Shown here in pieces: positions 1 to 11,437 of a stretch of 64,000 bases of DNA. Below the pieces are notes generated by a model that was not told where the DNA came from, searched no databases, and worked only from the letters and a program-made list of their open reading frames with translations. Every line of letters starts with the position of its first letter. Position 1 is the first letter of the stretch. The position numbers were made by a program, and so were the translations under genes. Source of the DNA: Trifolium pratense (taxonomy: Eukaryota; Streptophyta; Magnoliopsida; Fabales; Fabaceae); NCBI RefSeq assembly GCF_020283565.1, contig NC_060059.1, positions 51,217,157-51,281,156 of the forward strand. Reading direction: 5' to 3'.

Positions 1-85
1 TTCTCTCATTCTTAGTCGATGTAAGAACGATTTGAAACCCTAGCCACTTTATGCATTCTCTTTCTATGGATTCTCAACATTAACA
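1..85 (+). repeat. End of copia 5' LTR (cut by window start)
   Basis: This is the sequence immediately 5' of the primer-binding site, ending in CA as LTRs do. Its start lies outside the window. It finds no counterpart after 4446, so the 3' LTR copy has lost this part. Confidence 0.6.
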
Positions 86-98
86 TGGTATCAAAGAA
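86..98 (+). other. Primer-binding site, initiator Met-tRNA type
   Basis: TGGTATCAAAGAA resembles the plant copia PBS TGGTATCAGAGC, which is complementary to the 3' end of initiator methionine tRNA. It carries a substitution after TGGTATCA. It fixes the 5' LTR boundary at 85. Confidence 0.75.
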
Positions 99-419
99 TT
101 GGTTGATTCTATTAGGACTTGGAAGTTTGATGACTAGTCTTAATCTCTTCAATAAGGTTCTGTTTGTTTCTTTCCTTCAATTTTTTATTATACTTCTCAA
201 ACTTGAATGAAAATTGTTACGTGTTGTTTGGGAGTGGATTTGTTTAGAAGCCTTGACACTTTTTGATTTAGTTTATTAAGTGTGTATTTTGGAACTGTTC
301 GTGATTGCTACTTGATACGCAATACACATACCAGGAGCAAATTTGTGATTTGTTGTTCTTTTCCTTTCCTCGACAAACTATTGTTTTTGTTTTCTTTGGT
401 TCTTTCATAGTTTATTGCA

Positions 420-1355
420 ATGGTTAGTGATAAGGATGATTCTCTTCAATCTATTAGTGTCTAATTGAAAGGACCAAATTATCCTTATTGAAGTTATGTA
501 ATGAGAATTTTTTTGAAAGGAAAAAGGGTGTGGAGTTATGTTGATGGAACCTCTGTTAAGCCCACTGATAAAAAAGATGAAGCAAAGTATGCAAAAGAGT
601 TAGGTACATGGGAGGCCAGTAATTCGAAGATTATTACTTGGATCAATAATTCTGTTTCTCAGTCAATAGATATACAATTAGCAAAATACGATACTGCTAA
701 AGAAGTTTGGGACCATTTGGAATGGTTATATAAACAGTCTAATTTTGCTAAACATTATCAGTTGGAAAGTGACATTAGAGCTCTTAAGCAAAATAATATG
801 AGCATTCAAGAATTTTATTCGGCTATAAATAATTTGTGGGACCAATTGGCTCTCATGGAACCGGATGAATTAAAAGCTGTCAAAGCATACCTTGACCATA
901 GAGAAGAGCAACGATTAGTTCAATTTTTTATGGCTCTTCGTGACGAATTTGAGGCCTTGCATGGGGGTATTCTACATCGTACTCCTCTTCCCAAGGTTGA
1001 CTCGGTTGTTAATGAACTGTTTGCAGAATAAATTTGACTCAAGTCTCACTCTCTTTCGCATTTGGATAAAGAAATTCATACATCTCCATTTGTTTGTGCT
1101 GCTCCTTTTAACAAAGGAAAACCTCAAGGGAGGGTTGGTGTTGGTATTGATGAATGTGCCTTTTGCAAGCAAAAGGGGCATTGGAAATCAAACTGTCCGC
1201 AATTGATGAAAGCAGGAAGAAACAATTTTAAGGCTCCCTCTTCCAATGTTGCTGCGGCTACTTCTTCTATTGTTGCTCCTCCGTCCGTTAATTCTGGTAT
1301 TGGTTCTGCATACCCATCTGAGACTAATTCACATGTATTTGATCTTGCTGAGTAG
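420..1355 (+). pseudogene. Copia gag with CCHC zinc knuckle, broken
   Basis: Gag packages the element RNA. Reading from the ATG at 420, the frame meets TAA at 462 and TGA at 489, then stays open to 1031 with the helical UBN2-type gag domain seen in plant copia elements (LYKQSNFAKHYQLESDI, then IQEFYSAINNLWDQL). A frameshift near 1031 moves the rest to another frame. That part holds a classic CCHC knuckle, CAFCKQKGHWKSNC, at about 1156-1197. A TAG at 1353 ends it where plant relatives read on into protease. The two early stops sit where relatives usually have Gln and Trp, so both look like C-to-T type changes. Confidence 0.88.
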
Positions 1356-1388
1356 TTTCAAAAGTTTCTCGCAACTCAGCCACATGCT

Positions 1389-1598
1389 ATGTTTGCCTCC
1401 TCTATCAAAGGTTTGAATCCCTCTAGCTTGTCAGATATATCTTCTTCCATATGGATTTTGGATTATGGTGCATCACATCACATGTCATATGATCATAAGT
1501 CATTTGTGTCCTTAAATCCTAAATCATCTATGTCGGTCTTGACTGCTGATGGCACTCATATGCCAATTAGCAGGCATTGGGTCTGTCTCCACAACTAA
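1389..1598 (+). pseudogene. Copia aspartic protease fragment
   Basis: The segment around 1452-1480 reads IWILDYGASHHM. The family motif is DSGA, whose Asp is catalytic; here the Ser is Tyr (codon TAT at 1464-1466). A frameshift near 1590 moves the remainder (GIGSVSTTNLSLSNVYYI) into the next frame. The protease would not be expected to be normal. Confidence 0.85.
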
Positions 1599-2760
1599 CT
1601 TGTCTTTATCTAATGTATATTATATTCTTAACCTTACTTTGAGTCTTATTTTTGTTAGTCAATTATGTGATTCTGGTTATTCAGTTGTGTTTTCTTTCAC
1701 TTCTTGTTATGTGCAGGATCAACAATCCGGGAGGAAGATTGGGACAGGCCGTAGACAAGGGGGACTTTATATTTTGGATGAGTTGAGAGTTCCAGATACT
1801 GCAGCCTCAGTGTCTCCTTCGACTGTTCATTTATCATCTTTTCGTTTAAATTCGTCTTCTAGTAGCTTTTATTTATGGCATTTTCGCCTTGGACATATTT
1901 CTGCCTCTAGATTAAAGTACTTGGCTTCTACCGGAGCTTTAGGAAAGTTGCAAACTAGTGATATTTCTGATTGTTGTGGTTGCAAACATGCAAAATTTTC
2001 TGCTTTGCCCTTTAATAAAAGTACTTTTGTTTCTAATGCACCTTTTGATTTAGTTCATTCTGATGTGTGGGGTTCATCATTGGTTCTTACCAAAGATCTA
2101 GATATTATGTATGTTTTATTGATGATTATAGTCGTTATTGTTGGGTTTATCTTATGAAAAATCGTTCAGAATTTTATGATATTTATCGTATGTTTCGTGC
2201 TATGGTTAAAACTCAACATAATGTTGTGATAAAGTGTTTTCGTTGTGATCAAGGTGGCGAGTATACTTCTAATAAATTCTTTGAGCTGCTTGCTTATGAT
2301 GGTACTATTCACCAGACTTCATGTACCGATACTCCTCAATAAAATGGCGTTGCCGAAAGAAAGCATCGTCATATTGTTGAAACTGTTCGTTCTCTTTTGT
2401 TGTCTACAACAGTTCCAAGTGAATTTTGGGGTGAAGCAATTCGTACAGCTGTCCATGTCATTAATAGAATTCCATCATCTGTCACTTCAGGTTTGTCTCC
2501 ATTTGAGGTTTTGTATGGTCATGCTCCTGATTATTCTTATTTAAAAGTATTTGGTTCTATTTGTTTTGTTCTTCTTCCACAAGTTGAATGTAGTAAATTG
2601 TGTCCTCGCTCTGCAATATGTGTTTTTCTTGGTTATGGGGATGGTCAAAAGGGTTATCTTTGTTATAATTCTATTAATAAAAAATTGTATGTTTCTCGTC
2701 ATGTTGTGTTTCTTGAGCACATACCATTTTACTCTCTTTCTTCTGAATCACATACTTCTA
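1570..2760 (+). pseudogene. Copia integrase, broken
   Basis: The GAG-pre-integrase zinc region is visible (LWHFRLGHIS at about 1873-1902, later CCGCKHAKF). The catalytic core follows, with the first Asp in HSDVWG near 2058, the second in CDQGGEY near 2248 and the Glu in NGVAERKH near 2343-2366. A frameshift falls near 2095. A TAA at 2340 replaces a codon that is normally Gln in the TPQQNG motif. The C-terminal part (WGEAIRTAVHVINRIP, then FGSICFVLLP and CVFLGYG) is well preserved. Integrase joins element cDNA to the host chromosome; this copy cannot make the full protein. Confidence 0.9.
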
Positions 2761-2977
2761 CCTGGTCTGAGTTTGCTCATATTGATCCTTTTGCCTGTGA
2801 TGATGATATTTCTAGTGATTGTACTATTGAGAATTGCAGGACTGACACTATTGCCACTCCAGATACAAATGCTCATTTGTCCCCACGACTATCCAACAAC
2901 CTCTTGCGACTGTTGATCCCACGCCATCCACAACCACTTCTCCTCGTTATCCTTGTCGTGATCGTAAGTCTACTCAA

Positions 2978-4432
2978 TTGCCTGATTTTGTTTATTCCAC
3001 TTATTCCCCTAATTTTGCCTCTTTTCTAACCTCAATTCACAATTTGTTTGAGCCATCTTCCTATAAAGAAGTTATTCTTGATCCTCTTTGGCAGCAGGCT
3101 TTGGTAGAGGAACTTGCTGCTTTGCATAAGACAAATACTTGGGATTTAGTACCTTTTTCACCAGGAAAACGTGCTATTGGGTCTCGTTGGGTATTCAAGA
3201 TCAAAACCAAATCTGATGGGTCGGTTGAGCGATACAAAGCTCGTCTTGTTGCTAAGGGTTTCTCTCAACAGTATGGCATGGATTATGAAGAAACATTTGC
3301 TCACGTGGCCAAGATGACTACTATTTGTACTCTTATTGTTGTTGCTTCTGTTCGTCAATGGAATATTTTTCAAATGGATGTTAAAAATGCATTTCCAAAT
3401 GGATTTTATATGGTACCTCCACCAGGTCTTGAAGAAAGCTTTATATGGTATGAAACAAGCTCCACGAGCTTGGTTTGAGAAGTTTTCTACCGTAATTCCA
3501 TCTCTTGGGTTCCGCTCTAGTGATCATGATTCTGCTTTATTTCTTAGGACCAGTTCTCATGGTCGTATTCTATTATCCCTATATGTTGATGATATGATTA
3601 TTACAGGTGATGATGTTAATGGGATTGATGAGTTAAAATTACAGTTAGCTAAATTTTTTGAGATGAAGGATTTAGGCACTCTTCGATATTGTTTGGGGAT
3701 TGAGGTTGCATACTCCCCTAGAGGTTATCTTCTTTCGCAATCTAAATATATTGCCAACATTCTTGAACAAGCTCGTATTTCTGATACTAGATCGGCAGAT
3801 AGCCCTCATGAGCTCAATGTGAAATATGCTCCCTCTGATGGCGTTCTTTTATCGGATCCCACATTTTATCGTACTTTGGTTGGCAGCTTGGTGTATCTTA
3901 CTATTACCAGGCCAGATATTGCTTATGAAGTGCACATTGTCAGTCAGTTTGTTGTTTCTCCTACTACAATGCATTGGGCAGCTGTTCTTCGCATTCTTCA
4001 TTATCTTCGAGGAACTCAATTTCAGAGTCTTCTTTTTCCTTCATCTTCTTCTTTGGAGTTACATGCTTACTCTGATGCAGATTGAGCTGGTGATCCCACT
4101 GAGATCGTGCTATGGTCACTACCACTTCGGAGATAGTGTGGTTACGTTGGCTTCTTTCTGATATGGGTGTTTCTCTGTCTAAACCTACTCCTATGTATTG
4201 TGATAATAAAAGTGCCATTCAAATTGCTCATAACTCGGTCTTTCATGAACACACCAAACACATTGAGATTGATTGTCACCTCACTCGTCATCATCTTCAA
4301 CATGGCACTATCACTTTACCATTTGTTTCTTCCTCCTTGCAGATTGCTGACTTGTTCACGAAAACGTATTCTATTAAACGTTTTCATTTCTTCATTGACA
4401 AACTCTCGATGCTTGTTATTAATGCATCATGA
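2978..4432 (+). pseudogene. Copia reverse transcriptase and RNase H, broken
   Basis: The RT (RVT_2 family) begins with WQQALVEELAALHKTNTWDLV, and GSRWVFKIK and YKARLVAKGF follow. The catalytic motif YVDDMIITGDD lies at 3581-3613. Around 3400-3450 two short stretches normally present are missing (the segment after NAFPNG and that after PPGLEES), and the frame changes. RNase H starts near 4069 (YSDAD), where a TGA at 4083 replaces a Trp codon. A deletion follows, then CDNKSAIQ and HTKHIEIDCHLTRHHL, ending in a natural stop at 4430-4432. It is recognisable as one RT-RNase H reading unit but inactive. Confidence 0.92.
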
Positions 4433-4548
4433 GTTTGAGGGAGGATGTTACATAATATATAAATAATATATTATATTAAGGGTAGTTTACTCTTTTATAC
4501 TCTAGTATTTATACCTTTCTATTGTTTTGTACTCTAAGACTTTTTGGT
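4433..4548 (+). repeat. Polypurine tract and truncated copia 3' LTR
   Basis: GAGTTTGAGGGAGGA at about 4431-4445 is a polypurine tract, which primes plus-strand synthesis. It is followed at once by TGTTACATAATATATA, a normal copia LTR start (TGTTA). The LTR homology stops around 4548, where a different repeat begins. Confidence 0.75.
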
Positions 4549-7524
4549 TGTTTCTAATGAAACCCACAAATAAACATGCAAAGCTAAATAAGCAATGCAA
4601 TAAGAGATCAAGGTACGGGGGTTAATTATGCAAAGGGAAGGTATTAGCACCCTAAGCATCTATAGTACTCTATAGGAACCTCTTGTAATATATATATGTT
4701 TTTGGCTAAAAATTGTTTGCTTGTAAATGATTGGGGGGATAAGAAAAGAAATATGTTTTTATTAATTTTTTATTTGGAAAGACTTGAAAGTCTTATGCCT
4801 ACGTACCAATGAAGAATCAAAACCTCGTAGTTCGGGGTAAAAATAACAAAGTGGTTTGTTTGATTGTTTTTAGGAGAAGAGACAAATTGTCATCTTAAGT
4901 TAAGACTCCTTTAATCCACCACAAACATGATGAAGATAGATCTTTGCTTCACAATAGGGAAGTACTCCAACTTGGATATAAAATCAACAAGTATGCCACT
5001 AACTCTCCTATGTGGAAAAGAATCAATATCTTTCGATCAAATGTTATGGAGAATTTGAATTTTCAACCATAGAAGACTCGTGTCTAAACTCTTTGAGAAA
5101 AGAGTTTTAAAGTCAAAAGCCAAGTGGCAAAAAGGTTTGAGTGAGTTTTGTATATTTTAGTCTTTTGAAAATGTTTGGATATGCTTAAGTGTGTTAAAGC
5201 ATTTATTGAAAAAAAAAAAGTTGAAAATCTTTTGACGAAAGTCAAGGTTTCTTAAAAGGGATTCTATTTTTTTGAAGATTAATTTTTTTTTTAATGTTTT
5301 GGTTTTTGAAAGTCTAAAAGAACAAAGATAGACAAGTAAACATGTAAGAATGACATAATGACATAAAGTCAATGAAACAATCTCTTCCCTTGAATCTAAA
5401 CACAAGTATCATAAAGATAGAATCAAAGATAACATGTCATGATATAATGTTGGGATCAAGGTATTTGAAGCATGTTATGATTCATTCAAACACATGCATT
5501 TAATATATTTTTTGGGTATTTTCTTGGAAAATAAAATAAACATATTTTTGGATGTTTTTAATAATATATATGGGAATAAAAGAAATAAACATAAATAAAA
5601 TAAAGGGTTTTAAAAAAAAGGTAGGGTAGAGTGTTGAACCCATGACGTCTGCATCGTATTAAACTACCCATAAGTGATATAAGTATTAAACTAGCCATTT
5701 AATGTTTACAGACCAACTGTACCAACGGGTATTTCGTGTTAAATTACCCAGAAATGATATAAGTATTAAACTAGCATTTAAAAGTTGAAAATCGCGCGCA
5801 CTGCATTGTCCCCTACCTTCAACTCAAAACAACAACTTCCATGGTTAAAAAATCGTGTTTCTTCATTGTCTCACCAAATTTGACATGTGAATATACCATT
5901 TTGCTCAGAATTTAATGAGGATTATGAATATACACTTAACTTTTATTAATCTTTTATTAATTCTTACTCAAAAATTCTAATTTGCAGATTAAAGTAAGAA
6001 CCCTAAAACCTTCAAACACAAATTAAATATTATTCAAGAACAATCAGAACTCATGATCATAGGGCTTTCAATTACCACATCATGGAATACATTTTTTCTT
6101 GACGAATAATTCAATAATAATGCATGTATGATGAAGTTCAAAGTCACGAAACTTGGAGGAAATGCAAGTTTCGAAAGTAAGATTTTTGAAAGTGTAGTAA
6201 TGGATTTTTTGAGTGAATTTTGTGTATTTTTGTGGATGTTTGTTCAGAGGCTTGAGGGGCTTTTATAGAGGTTTCAATGTGTCTCCGGAAGTAAACGAGA
6301 TTGGGTTTGGTTGGATTCCAATGCTAGTTTGTACATCAAGTTTCAAAAGTGGTTGAAAAAGCTTTGTAGTTCCATGGTGAAAATGGCTCGATTCATGGAC
6401 AATAGGGTGGCTTTTTCTGAGTTTAGGGAGTTTCTTTTGAGCCTTGAGATGGATTGTGATCAAAGGAAACAATAACAAAGCTCAATGCATGAGTTGTTGG
6501 AGAAAAACAAGCTTTACAAAATGTCAATGGAACTTTATGCAAAAAGTGCTACAAAAAGGACATGTAATTTGAACAATGCTTAAAACACTTGGATAATGCA
6601 CTAAAAGTCTGTGTAAAACATCAGTTTTGCTGAGATTTAGAAGCAACATAGGCCTATAAAGCAGGATTAGAATGTTGGATTTAGTTTGATCAAGAAACTT
6701 GACATGATTATGGACCCATAAATCAGCTTCACCATGGTCACTTCATCTCTTCGAAACTTGGTTCGCAAGCTAGATAAATTCATTCTCTTTATTTCCATGG
6801 AAAGAGAGCATGACACACTACAACTGTGATGTTGAACACTGGAGTTGAATCATCCTGGATCAAGTAGAAAACTGGCCATGCAAAATCCAAATTGTCGCTG
6901 AAAACACTTGGAAAAAATTCCTAAGTTCCTGGCTATTTTCACAACTATGAATCCTCAACTTTGATACTTCGTATCTTTCAATTCCCATGCGCGTTTGGTT
7001 TAATATTTCCACAATAATGAATTATGCCATGTTACCTTCACATATCACCCTCTAGCATGAAAAATGATTGCTTGAATTGATCACAAATTGTCCATAAAGT
7101 CATACACTTGGTAAGGTCAAAACTCTCAGAAAAAATTCTAAATGTTGAGATTTTCAACAACTTGGAGAATCAACTTTGGTCATCAACTTTAAGCATTGTA
7201 AAGATCCTTTTGACTTCAAATATTTTTACCACATTTCAAGCTGCCACGAGAGCTTTCCAAAGAGTCTTTTGTTTGCAAATTTATGATACTCGAGGAAGAA
7301 GATATGATCTTGATAAGTTGGCTCCATAAACATGAAATTTTCTATACTTGGAAAAATTTCAAAACCCTAGTCTTTGATTTTTTTGGAACCTTTTCCTGAC
7401 TTTCTTGATTCAAAATCATGTCTTACCAAAGAGACAAGCACAACAAGATATCTTGTATTTTATTTTTATTAATGATGCATGAGAATATGAGGTGAGATCT
7501 TAGGTCAAAAATTGGGGTATTACA
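4549..7524. mobile_element. Probable long solo LTR, Ty3/gypsy (Ogre/Tat-like)
   Basis: This ~3 kb block starts TGTTTCTAATGAAACCC and ends TTGGGGTATTACA, i.e. TG...CA as in LTRs. It contains no credible protein. Near the start, a segment about 'ggtattagcaccctaagcat' resembles LTRs of large legume gypsy elements as I remember them. A degenerate direct repeat (tgatataagtattaaactag) occurs at about 5678-5697 and 5757-5776. I could not find a 5-bp target duplication, so the borders and the class are tentative. A database search with the terminal 200 bp would settle it. Confidence 0.4.
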
Positions 7525-7529
7525 ACGAG

Positions 7530-7690
7530 CATTACTAGAAATTTGTTGTTTTCTTGCGGATTTGGATAAATAAATCCGCAGGAAATACGTTTCATGCGAA
7601 TTTCCTACGGATTCGGGAAACATGATTCCGAGGGACATTCTGCAAGAAACATGATTCCGCAGCAAAATCTGCAGGAACTTTCCGAAGATA
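7530..7690 (+). mobile_element. CACTA-type transposon terminus (degenerate)
   Basis: The segment opens CATTACTAGAAATTTG, close to the CACTACTAGAAA termini of plant CACTA elements. Short subterminal repeats follow in both orientations (ATCCGCAGGAA at about 7575, GATTCCGCAGC, CTGCAGGAAC), the usual CACTA transposase-binding pattern. The partner terminus was not located. Confidence 0.5.
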
Positions 7691-8156
7691 ATTTTTTTAT
7701 TATACAATAAAAATGAATATTTTTTATTTTTTACAAAATCAAATTGAATATTAAAAAACCATTTAATTAAATTATTAATCTACGAGTATCCTAACATTAA
7801 ATCATCAAAGTCAATAGTCAAGTTACAATTAAATCATCAATGTCCTAATCATTAACATCATAATTTAATTTACAAATAAAAAAGTCTTCATCAAATTGTC
7901 CTTATCATTAATTAAGTTCTTCAAATTCATTGGTGTCTTCTCCATTAAAGTCTTCAAATTCATTGTTGACATCTTCCATAAGGTCTTCCTCAAATTCATT
8001 GTCGCCGTATGAATTTTTCATTGTTAGCTATCCCACAAATCCAAGTTGCATAAAAAAAGAGAGCTTTTTTATAACCCTTTTTCTTTGTTTCTATTTTTGT
8101 GAATTTTTCTAATCTGAGTTTATGATGGTTATTCCTAATTTTCTGAATTAATTATC
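7691..8156. other. AT-rich stretch with a small acidic minus-strand ORF
   Basis: Most of this is AT-rich and featureless. On the minus strand, an ATG at 8022 opens a ~36-codon frame ending near 7912. It is very acidic with a repeated NEFE(E/D) motif, and an in-frame stop lies just upstream. It may be the tail exon of the adjacent CACTA-like element's protein, but nothing else supports that. Confidence 0.25.
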
Positions 8157-8590
8157 TTTTCTATTTATAAGGGTCAATTAGGTTTACTTCCTCCCAAAGT
8201 CATAAAAATTACTTATCTCTTTATTCCACTAATTTTCTACATATTTACTAATTACTATTCATATTTATAACACCCCCCCCCCCCCCCCCCCCCCACCCCC
8301 AAAAAAAAAAAAACTATTTGGGCTCTCTTTTCACACCTCCCCCTCTCATTTCTCTAATTTTTCCTATTCAAATCACTTCCTACACCCCACTCTTCTACTA
8401 ATAGCTCATTTTATCCTCTAACATTACTTATCTTATTTATAAGGGTCAATTAGGTTTACTTCCTCCCAATGTCATAAAAATCCCTTATCTCTTTATTCTA
8501 CTAATTTTCTACAGATTTACTATTTATATACCCCCATTCATTTGGGCTCTCTTTTCACACCTCCCCTATCTATTCTCTAATTTTTCGCGC
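8157..8590 (+). repeat. Tandem duplication (~276-bp offset) with poly-C tract
   Basis: The block beginning 'agggtcaattaggtttact' at about 8168 recurs at about 8444, and the block 'tttgggctctcttttcaca' at about 8318 recurs near 8540. This is two diverged tandem copies of the same ~276-bp unit. Copy one carries a run of about 20 C followed by a run of A at 8273-8313. Copy two is interrupted by the LINE fragment that follows and resumes at about 9408 ('cacttcctacacccaactc'). Confidence 0.75.
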
Positions 8591-8667
8591 CTCACAAAGC
8601 TCGAAATTTATTTTGGCGTTTATTTCGAGGTTGTCCCCCGACGCGAGTCTGACTATATCAACAACGT

Positions 8668-9388
8668 GTGGATTTTGAGGTACACTTCCCTACATGTGAG
8701 AATACGACTAAAGATGACCTCCACGTCTTTTTCGACTGCAGTCGAAAAAGACGTGAAGGTCAACAGGGTATTGTCCTTGATAATAATATGTATCAGCAGG
8801 GTATTGTCGCAGAAAGCATGTTTGCAATGTGCTGCAATGAAGACCGAGCCACAATGGGTCGAGTTGCAACACTTCTTTGGAGCATTTGGCATCACCAAAA
8901 TGATGTAGTTTGGAATGACAATCTCACCTCACCAAACCATGTCGGGCGAATTTCATATAACACATGGAATGATTGGTTTGCTGTTCATCATCTGAATCAT
9001 GATGAAAACCATATTCCTGAGTCCCCTACTACTGATAGATGGGAAAAACCTCGCATTGGTTGGGTGAAATGTAATGTTGATGCGGCTTTATATGTTGATA
9101 ACTTTATGGCTGCTTTCATGCAGAGACAACAAGCCACCCTGTCAACGGTGGAAGGCGAAGCATGGACGCTCTTGCAGGCAATGAAGGAAGCCAATCATAG
9201 AGGTCTGGATAGGGTTCAATATGAAAGTGACTCACAGGTGTTGATAGAAGCTATTCAAACCAGGCGTTGTGATAATTCAGAATTTAGTTTAATTGTTGAT
9301 GACATTATCCAACTCTTGTGCTAATTTCCGTAGATTTGAGATTATTCCCATATGTAGTGAACAGTTACTAGTTAATGAAATGCGATAA
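8668..9388 (+). pseudogene. LINE-derived zf-RVT / RNase H-like ORF, deleted
   Basis: The frame reads through a zf-RVT-like segment (PTCENTTKDDLHVFFDC at about 8686-8736), a variable linker with LLWSIWHHQNDVVWN, and an RNase H (RVT_3) fold beginning WVKCNVDAAL, continuing with EGEAWTLLQAMKEA and ESDSQVLIEAI. The stretch after CNVDAAL is shortened, so part of the first RNase H strand is missing. The open frame stops at 9324. A further piece in another frame (RRFEIIPICSEQLLVNEMR, stop at about 9386-9388) is the natural C-terminus, so a deletion or frameshift separates them. No ATG starts the frame; this is an internal fragment. Confidence 0.82.
8716..8761. repeat. 46-bp near-perfect palindrome
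   Basis: Two 23-bp arms meet at CTGCAG (centre between 8738 and 8739). Only one base pair of the 23 mismatches, and there is no loop. It lies exactly over the zf-RVT codons, so both strands read almost the same peptide. Just downstream, CAGGGTATTGTC occurs twice (about 8764 and 8798). Confidence 0.9.
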
Positions 9389-9407
9389 GTTTATTTGATT
9401 AAAAAAA

Positions 9408-10580
9408 ATTCCACTTCCTACACCCAACTCTTCTACTAATAACTCATTTTATCCTTTAACATTATTTTTCTTCTTTTCTTCTTTTCTTACTTTTTTTTTT
9501 TTTTTATAATTCTTCTATTCTTACTTTAATTGCTAACTTAAATAAACTCTAATTTATCGTTTCTCTTATTAAATCAATACCTCTACCCCACTAAATAAAT
9601 CGATTAACACATAAATACATTAAAATTAAATGTATTCTAATAAAATAATTATTTTTAAAAATTGGGGTGTTACATATGTCAACTTAGTTGGGAATACTAG
9701 AGATGCCAACTTAGTTGAGATTACTACATATTTCTTGATATCTAAACACTCTTAATTTATAAAAAAAAAAATTAACAAAATTAGGATAAAATAATAACAA
9801 ATAATTAAAATAATTTTTATAGTTAAAATTTATAGTTAAATTTTTATAGTTAACAAATAATTACTCAAATTTATAGTTAAAATTTGAATTGAAATACAAA
9901 AAGATAAAATAATAACAAATAATTAAAATAATTTTTAAAAATAATTTTTAAAGATAAAATAAAATATAAAAAAATATAATATACGACCAATTCCAACACC
10001 TGCATTTTTTGATATAATATGAAATAGTTAGGTTTAGTTTAGACAAAACTAAAAAACGTGATATTTTGGAGGAAACAAAATATCATTTTTCATCCCAACT
10101 AATACTATAAAACTATCAGCCATAAGAAATGTTATTTAAACATATTTTTCTAAAAAAATTACAACAAAAGCACATTTTTAATTTTTTTTAATATTTTTTG
10201 TGTTTCGATAACCGTGTTGTGAATAAAGAAAATACGATATCGTATTTTATATAGATTTGTGATGTTGATATAACATATCTCATCTACCAGTGTCACCTTT
10301 TATACCTTAATTAGCAAAAACGTGACATTGCAACACTTCTATTAGGGCACTAACAACTCCAAACACGTACTCTATTTTCTTTTTCTTTTTTTATATCAAA
10401 ATCTCCCGAGGCATGTAAAATTACAACTTTGTTACAATATTATCATTATCATTTAAAAGTTTTAACTCTTAGTTCGAAAGATCAGTTTGATTTATATAAA
10501 AATAAGTATTATTTAATTGATCATGTGGTGTGGGCTCTGCCCCTTTATGTAAAATAAATAGAATTTGATCATGTGACTAG
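9408..10580. other. AT-rich intergenic DNA with small repeats
   Basis: No gene was recognised. It contains pyrimidine runs (9471-9506), a segment ending TTGGGGTGTTACA at 9662-9674 that resembles the end of the block at 7512-7524, and a duplicated ~40-bp AT-rich motif (gataaaataataacaaata at about 9785 and 9903). Confidence 0.5.
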
Positions 10581-10589
10581 AAATTCTAC

Positions 10590-10675
10590 CTCTAAAATGG
10601 ACAAGTGAAGTGTTCGAAATTCAAATTCAGTATCTACATATAAAATGTGATGGTCCTACCAACTGAGCTAAATTC
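10590..10675 (-). repeat. Possible tRNA-derived SINE head
   Basis: Read on the minus strand, TAGCTCAGTTGGTAGGAC (about 10655-10672) matches a tRNA A-box/D-arm, and about 45 bases on, TTTCGAACAC is a weak B-box. It cannot fold as a working tRNA. A degenerate SINE is the most economical reading. Confidence 0.35.
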
Positions 10676-10728
10676 AAGAAGAGAATAAAAATTTGAATAA
10701 TATTTGTCTCGAATAATTTTTTGTGGAG

Positions 10729-10850
10729 AAAAATAATATTGTTTTTTTTTAACAGCAAATATATTATTAACAAAGTTTCTGCACAACACGACCAGAGATC
10801 GGTATAAAAGTAACTACATAACATGACGCCATATAAAAATAATATTGTTT
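10729..10850 (-). mobile_element. Very short LINE 3' end with 16-bp target duplication
   Basis: The direct repeat AAAAATAATATTGTTT occurs at 10729-10744 and 10835-10850. Between them lies ~90 bp that, on the minus strand, ends in a poly(A) tail (the T-run at 10742-10750). Long target duplications plus poly(A) are the signature of target-primed LINE integration with extreme 5' truncation. Confidence 0.8.
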
Positions 10851-11278
10851 TGATATTTTAGATGATGTGTATTTGAGAAAAAAAAATTGTTTTGTGAATT
10901 GGTTTTAACATTTTTTTTTCCAATTATTTACCTCCGATTTGTTCAATTTGTGAGGAAAATAGCGCGGTTCAATTTCTTATTTTTTAGCATATTAAAGTTA
11001 TTTAGTGTTTGAAAAGTTGAAATAGATCTAAATTGTTTTTTTTAATATAAATCTATATGTGGTACCCACAACACAACTAACTTATAATCAACTTTTAATA
11101 TACATGCATATGATTTATTTTTATTTTTAATATACATGCATATAAATATCCTCAAATTATAAAAGGATAGTTTAGAAAAAACTTGTAGCCTTATAGTAAA
11201 TTAGTAGTGTCATTTAAACTCCAACCCTTATATATAAAAACGTGCTACCAACTAATAAAACTATTCCCTCTAATCTTT

Positions 11279-11340
11279 TTTTTTTTTTGAGGGGAAAGAA
11301 TATATATTGAAATATTAATCAGGAATTACAAAACCTTTAT
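11279..11340 (-). mobile_element. Possible poly(A)-tailed retroposon scrap
   Basis: A T-run at about 11277-11289 followed by ~45 bp of unique sequence, and a similar flank (tttatcttttt) beyond it, resembles a second tiny LINE insertion on the minus strand. The target duplication is imperfect. Confidence 0.3.
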
Positions 11341-11437
11341 CTTTTTGGATAAAAGGCTAAATGCATGTGGGTACACAATTGCTCCACTCACAATCGGGCT
11401 CATGTTCGGCCCATTCTCTAATCCTTATTAATATGAT

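Larger units (their letters stand above)
1..4548 (+). mobile_element. Degenerate Ty1/copia LTR retrotransposon
   Basis: The domain order gag, zinc knuckle, protease, integrase, reverse transcriptase, RNase H is the Ty1/copia order. All parts are on the plus strand but split over at least six frames. A primer-binding site lies at 86 and a polypurine tract just before 4446. The 5' LTR is cut by the window edge, and the 3' LTR stops after about 100 bp, where unrelated repeat sequence starts. Five nonsense codons, several frameshifts and two internal deletions make it non-functional. The component entries follow. Confidence 0.93.
8591..9407 (+). mobile_element. 5'-truncated LINE 3' end with poly(A)
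   Basis: The fragment carries the zf-RVT/RNase H tail typical of plant LINEs and ends in a short A-run (9400-9406) directly after a stop codon. It sits inside the second copy of the flanking tandem duplication, which dates the insertion as younger than the duplication. Confidence 0.8.

Noticed and set aside
8266..9674. Element bounded by TATAACACCCC and GGGGTGTTACA
   Set aside because: The left sequence is part of the 276-bp tandem duplication and no target duplication fits, so the inverted ends may be coincidence.
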